Below the pieces are notes generated by a model, which searched no databases, was not told where the DNA came from, and saw only the letters and a list, made by a program, of their open reading frames with translations. 64,000 nt of DNA from NCBI GenBank assembly GCA_048268845.1, contig JBLWUQ010000006.1:124001-188000 (forward strand). The letters are read 5' to 3'. A program made the translations under genes and the position numbers. The DNA comes from Muriiphilus sp048268845. GTDB lineage: Bacteria; Pseudomonadota; Alphaproteobacteria; Rhodobacterales; Rhodobacteraceae. Of the stretch, positions 61,808 to 64,000 are shown one piece after another (the stretch's first letter is position 1; every line of letters begins with the position of its first letter).

Positions 61808-63327
61808 GCCGCGCCTTCCATCACCATCAGACGACCGATCTCGACCCGGTCGGCATCGGCCGCAAGCTCGCCGGCGATGCCACCATCCACCATCACGAGG
61901 ATGCGGTCCGACAGGATCTGGAGTTCGTCCAGCTCTTCGGAGGCAAGCAGCACCGCACCGCCCTTCGCCCGATAGTCCAGCAGGATTGCATGGATCGCGG
62001 CGATGCCGTTCAGATCCACCCCGCGCGTGGGCTGCGAGACCAGAAGTAGCGGCGGCGCCCCGGCGGTTTCGCGCGCGAAGACCACGCGTTGCTGGTTGCC
62101 GCCCGACAGGCTCGACACCAGATCGCGCGCGGCACCGTAGCGGACCGAAAGCCGGCCCAGCCGGTCGAGGGCAACCCGGCGCAGGGCGCGGCGGCTCAAC
62201 CACCAGCCCTTGCCGATGGGCGCCTCGCGCTGCGATCCGGCAATCACGTTGTCCTCGATCGAGGCGGCAAGGGCGAGACCCTCCTGCCCCCGGTCCGCAC
62301 TGATGAAGCCGATCCCGGCGCCGCGGCGCCGGTCCGGGCCCTGCCCCGACAGATCGGCACCGTTCAGATGCACCGATCCGGTTGAGCGGATCAGGCCGAA
62401 CAGCGCCTCCATCAGTTCCACCTGACCGTTGCCGGCGACCCCGGCAAGGCCGACAATCTCGCCGGCATGAACGGTGAAGGAAATGTCGCGAAGCTGGCGC
62501 GATTTCTCGACCGAAAGCGCGGACAGGCCGCGAACCTCGAGCACCGGATCCCCCGGCGCACCCCGTTCGGCCTCGGCCCGCGGCGGCGGCGTGCCGTCGA
62601 CGATATGCGAGGCGATCTCGTCGGCGCTCGTCTCGGACAATGCGGCACTGAAGACGGTCGCGCCCTGACGGATCACCGTCACGCGGTCGGCCAGTGCGGT
62701 GACTTCGCGGATCTTGTGGCTGATGAACAGGATCGTGGTGCCATCCTCGCGAATCCGGCGCAACAGGTCGAACAGCTCGTTCACCTGCTGCGGGGCGAGA
62801 ACGGCGGTGGGTTCGTCAAGGATCAGGATGCGCGTTCCGCGCCGCAGGAGGCGGATGATCTCGACGAATTGCTGAATATGGACCGGGGCGCTGCCCGAAC
62901 GCCGGTGCCAATCGACCTCGATGCCGATCCGGTCGGCAAGCTCGCGCCCCTGTGCCTCGGCCGCGGCCCAGTCGATCCGGGCCAGCGCGCCACCCCGGCC
63001 GCGCACCGGCTCGTCACCCAGAACCAGGTTCTCGAGCAGCGACAGGTCGGGCGCCAGCATGAATTCCTGATGGACCATGCCGATGCCGCGCGCCAGCGCC
63101 TCGCCCGGGCCTGAGAACTCGACCGCCTGATCGTTGACGATGACATTGCCCCGGTCCGGCCGCTCGATCCCCTGAAGGATGCGCATCAGCGTGGACTTGC
63201 CGGCGCCGTTCTCGCCCACGATGGCGTGGATCTCCGCTGGTGCCACGGCAAGGGTTATGTCCCGGTTCGCCTGAACCGGACCGTAGCTTTTCCAGACATG
63301 CGAGGCTCCGAGCGCGATGGCAGTCAT
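61804..63327 (-). CDS. Nucleoside ABC importer ATPase with two ATP-binding domains, YufO/NupO type
   Basis: 507 residues. Domain 1: GENGAGKST near residue 39, a divergent signature region near IQQFVEIIRLLRRG, and Walker B LILDEPTAVL. Domain 2: GVAGNGQVELMEAL (degenerate P-loop), signature SSLSGGNQQRVVFAR, LVSQPTRGVD. This active/degenerate pairing is typical of the RbsA/YufO family. Start ATG 63327; an 87-base gap with a hairpin separates it from the binding-protein gene. Confidence 0.93.
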   Translation of the reverse strand: MTAIALGASHVWKSYGPVQANRDITLAVAPAEIHAIVGENGAGKSTLMRILQGIERPDRGNVIVNDQAVEFSGPGEALARGIGMVHQEFMLAPDLSLLENLVLGDEPVRGRGGALARIDWAAAEAQGRELADRIGIEVDWHRRSGSAPVHIQQFVEIIRLLRRGTRILILDEPTAVLAPQQVNELFDLLRRIREDGTTILFISHKIREVTALADRVTVIRQGATVFSAALSETSADEIASHIVDGTPPPRAEAERGAPGDPVLEVRGLSALSVEKSRQLRDISFTVHAGEIVGLAGVAGNGQVELMEALFGLIRSTGSVHLNGADLSGQGPDRRRGAGIGFISADRGQEGLALAASIEDNVIAGSQREAPIGKGWWLSRRALRRVALDRLGRLSVRYGAARDLVSSLSGGNQQRVVFARETAGAPPLLLVSQPTRGVDLNGIAAIHAILLDYRAKGGAVLLASEELDELQILSDRILVMVDGGIAGELAADADRVEIGRLMVMEGAA

Positions 63328-63362
63328 GCGAGGCTCCTGGGAACGGGACGGGGCGAGAGGGC

Positions 63363-63380
63363 GGGCCGGGTTTCCGGCCC
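63363..63380 (-). terminator. Intercistronic hairpin between bmp and the importer ATPase
   Basis: GGGCCGG (63363-63369) and CCGGCCC (63374-63380) with a four-base loop, 35 bases past the binding-protein stop. Like the one after livK, it may reduce expression of later genes relative to the binding protein. Confidence 0.4.
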
Positions 63381-63414
63381 ACCCATTCGTTGTGTGGCTG
63401 TGCCTGCCGGCGGC

Positions 63415-64000
63415 TTACTGGAAGAAGTCGGGGTAGCCTTCGCTCGACACGTCCCAGACATGCAGGTCGCCCGCGATGATGCTCTGGCGCGCAGCCTCGA
63501 CCGCGTCGAGATAAGAGGCCGGAAACAGGTCGCGGGTATATTCCATGTCGGTCAGGCCGACACCGTTCTCGGCCAGGCCGAAGACAAGGGTCTGGCCGCC
63601 CGGAAAGGTGCCAGCCGCGTAATCCTTGACAAGCTGCTCGGTCGCCACGTCCACACGCTTGACCATCGAGGTCAGCACATGGCCCGGCGCCATGCCGTCC
63701 TGGTCGGTGTCGACGCCAATGGCGAAATGGCCCGAGGATTCCGCCGCCGCGATCACGCCGATGCCGGTGCCGCCCGCGATGTGATAGATGATGTCGGCGC
63801 CGCTTTCGAACATGGCATTGGCCATCTGCTCGCCCTTGGTCGGATCGCCGAAGGTCTCGGCATAGGCGACCTGGACCTGGATCTCGGGGTCGATCGATTG
63901 CGCGCCCTGGATGAAGCCGACGATGAACTTGTCGATGCCGGGGCTTTTCACGGCGGCGATCACGCCCAGGATCGGCTCGGGATTGATGCCCTCGATCCCC
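63415..64000 (-). CDS. BMP-family nucleoside-binding protein (5' truncated by window edge)
   Basis: About 195 C-terminal residues are visible; the frame is open to the window end, so the N terminus and lipoprotein signal lie outside. Blocks FIQGAQSIDPEIQVQVAYAE, then GDPTKGEQMANAMFESGADIIYHIAGGTG and GVDTDQDGMAPGHVLTSMVKRVD are diagnostic of the BmpA/PnrA family, which binds nucleosides. First gene seen of the operon, so it defines the substrate class. Confidence 0.92.
   Translation of the reverse strand, partial: GIEGINPEPILGVIAAVKSPGIDKFIVGFIQGAQSIDPEIQVQVAYAETFGDPTKGEQMANAMFESGADIIYHIAGGTGIGVIAAAESSGHFAIGVDTDQDGMAPGHVLTSMVKRVDVATEQLVKDYAAGTFPGGQTLVFGLAENGVGLTDMEYTRDLFPASYLDAVEAARQSIIAGDLHVWDVSSEGYPDFFQ

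Overview
High-GC bacterial chromosome, most likely an alphaproteobacterium of the Rhodobacterales. Pointers are the Hint-domain proteins, the liv-type transporter, the NdvB glucan synthase, an rkp-like capsule locus, PHA metabolism and CRP/FNR-type palindromes. I see no rRNA, tRNA, CRISPR, insertion sequence, phage gene or replication origin. Coding density is very high and most operon neighbours overlap by 1-4 bases. The window cuts a gene at each end.

Layout. (1) 1-5053 (+): branched-chain amino-acid-type ABC importer livK(partial)-livG-livF-livH-livM, then a MobA-like nucleotidyltransferase. (2) 5763-9035 (-): a Hint protein lacking the usual catalytic residues, and a larger RTX-repeat plus Hint protein preceded by a likely 63-aa coupled gene. 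(3) 9828-29074: a capsular polysaccharide locus. The left arm (mostly -) has an SDR, a KpsC/KpsS-type protein, a methyltransferase (+), a GlfT2-like galactofuranosyltransferase, UDP-galactopyranose mutase, an alpha-oxoamine synthase and a roughly 2485-residue polyketide synthase. The right arm (+) has the KpsM/KpsT/KpsE-like/OPX export system. PKS, oxoamine synthase, SDR and Kps protein match the set known as rkpA, rkpG, rkpH and rkpJ in Sinorhizobium, which makes a special lipid for K-antigen capsule.

(4) 29169-35716 (-): a complete N-type ATPase operon atpDCQRBEFAG with no delta gene and a c subunit carrying a carboxylate in each helix. (5) 35845-44564 (-): cyclic beta-1,2-glucan synthase behind a small CsbD-like gene. 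(6) 44565-55147: a poorly coding kilobase, then a HlyD/RbbA-like/ABC-2 export system and a phasin (+), facing phaC-pta-ackA (-). This block links acetyl-CoA overflow and polyhydroxyalkanoate storage. (7) 55524-64000 (-): one nine-gene operon with a BMP-type nucleoside importer (binding protein, double ATPase, two permeases), a nicotinamidase-like hydrolase, a PfkB kinase, a nucleoside phosphorylase, a SIS-domain protein and an aldehyde dehydrogenase. It reads as uptake and complete breakdown of a nucleoside, possibly nicotinamide riboside.

The most interesting items are the putative nucleoside pathway (7), the rkp-like lipid/galactofuranose capsule locus (3), the N-ATPase with a long b subunit (4), an SDR gene that seems to need an AUC start codon, and several small coupled genes.
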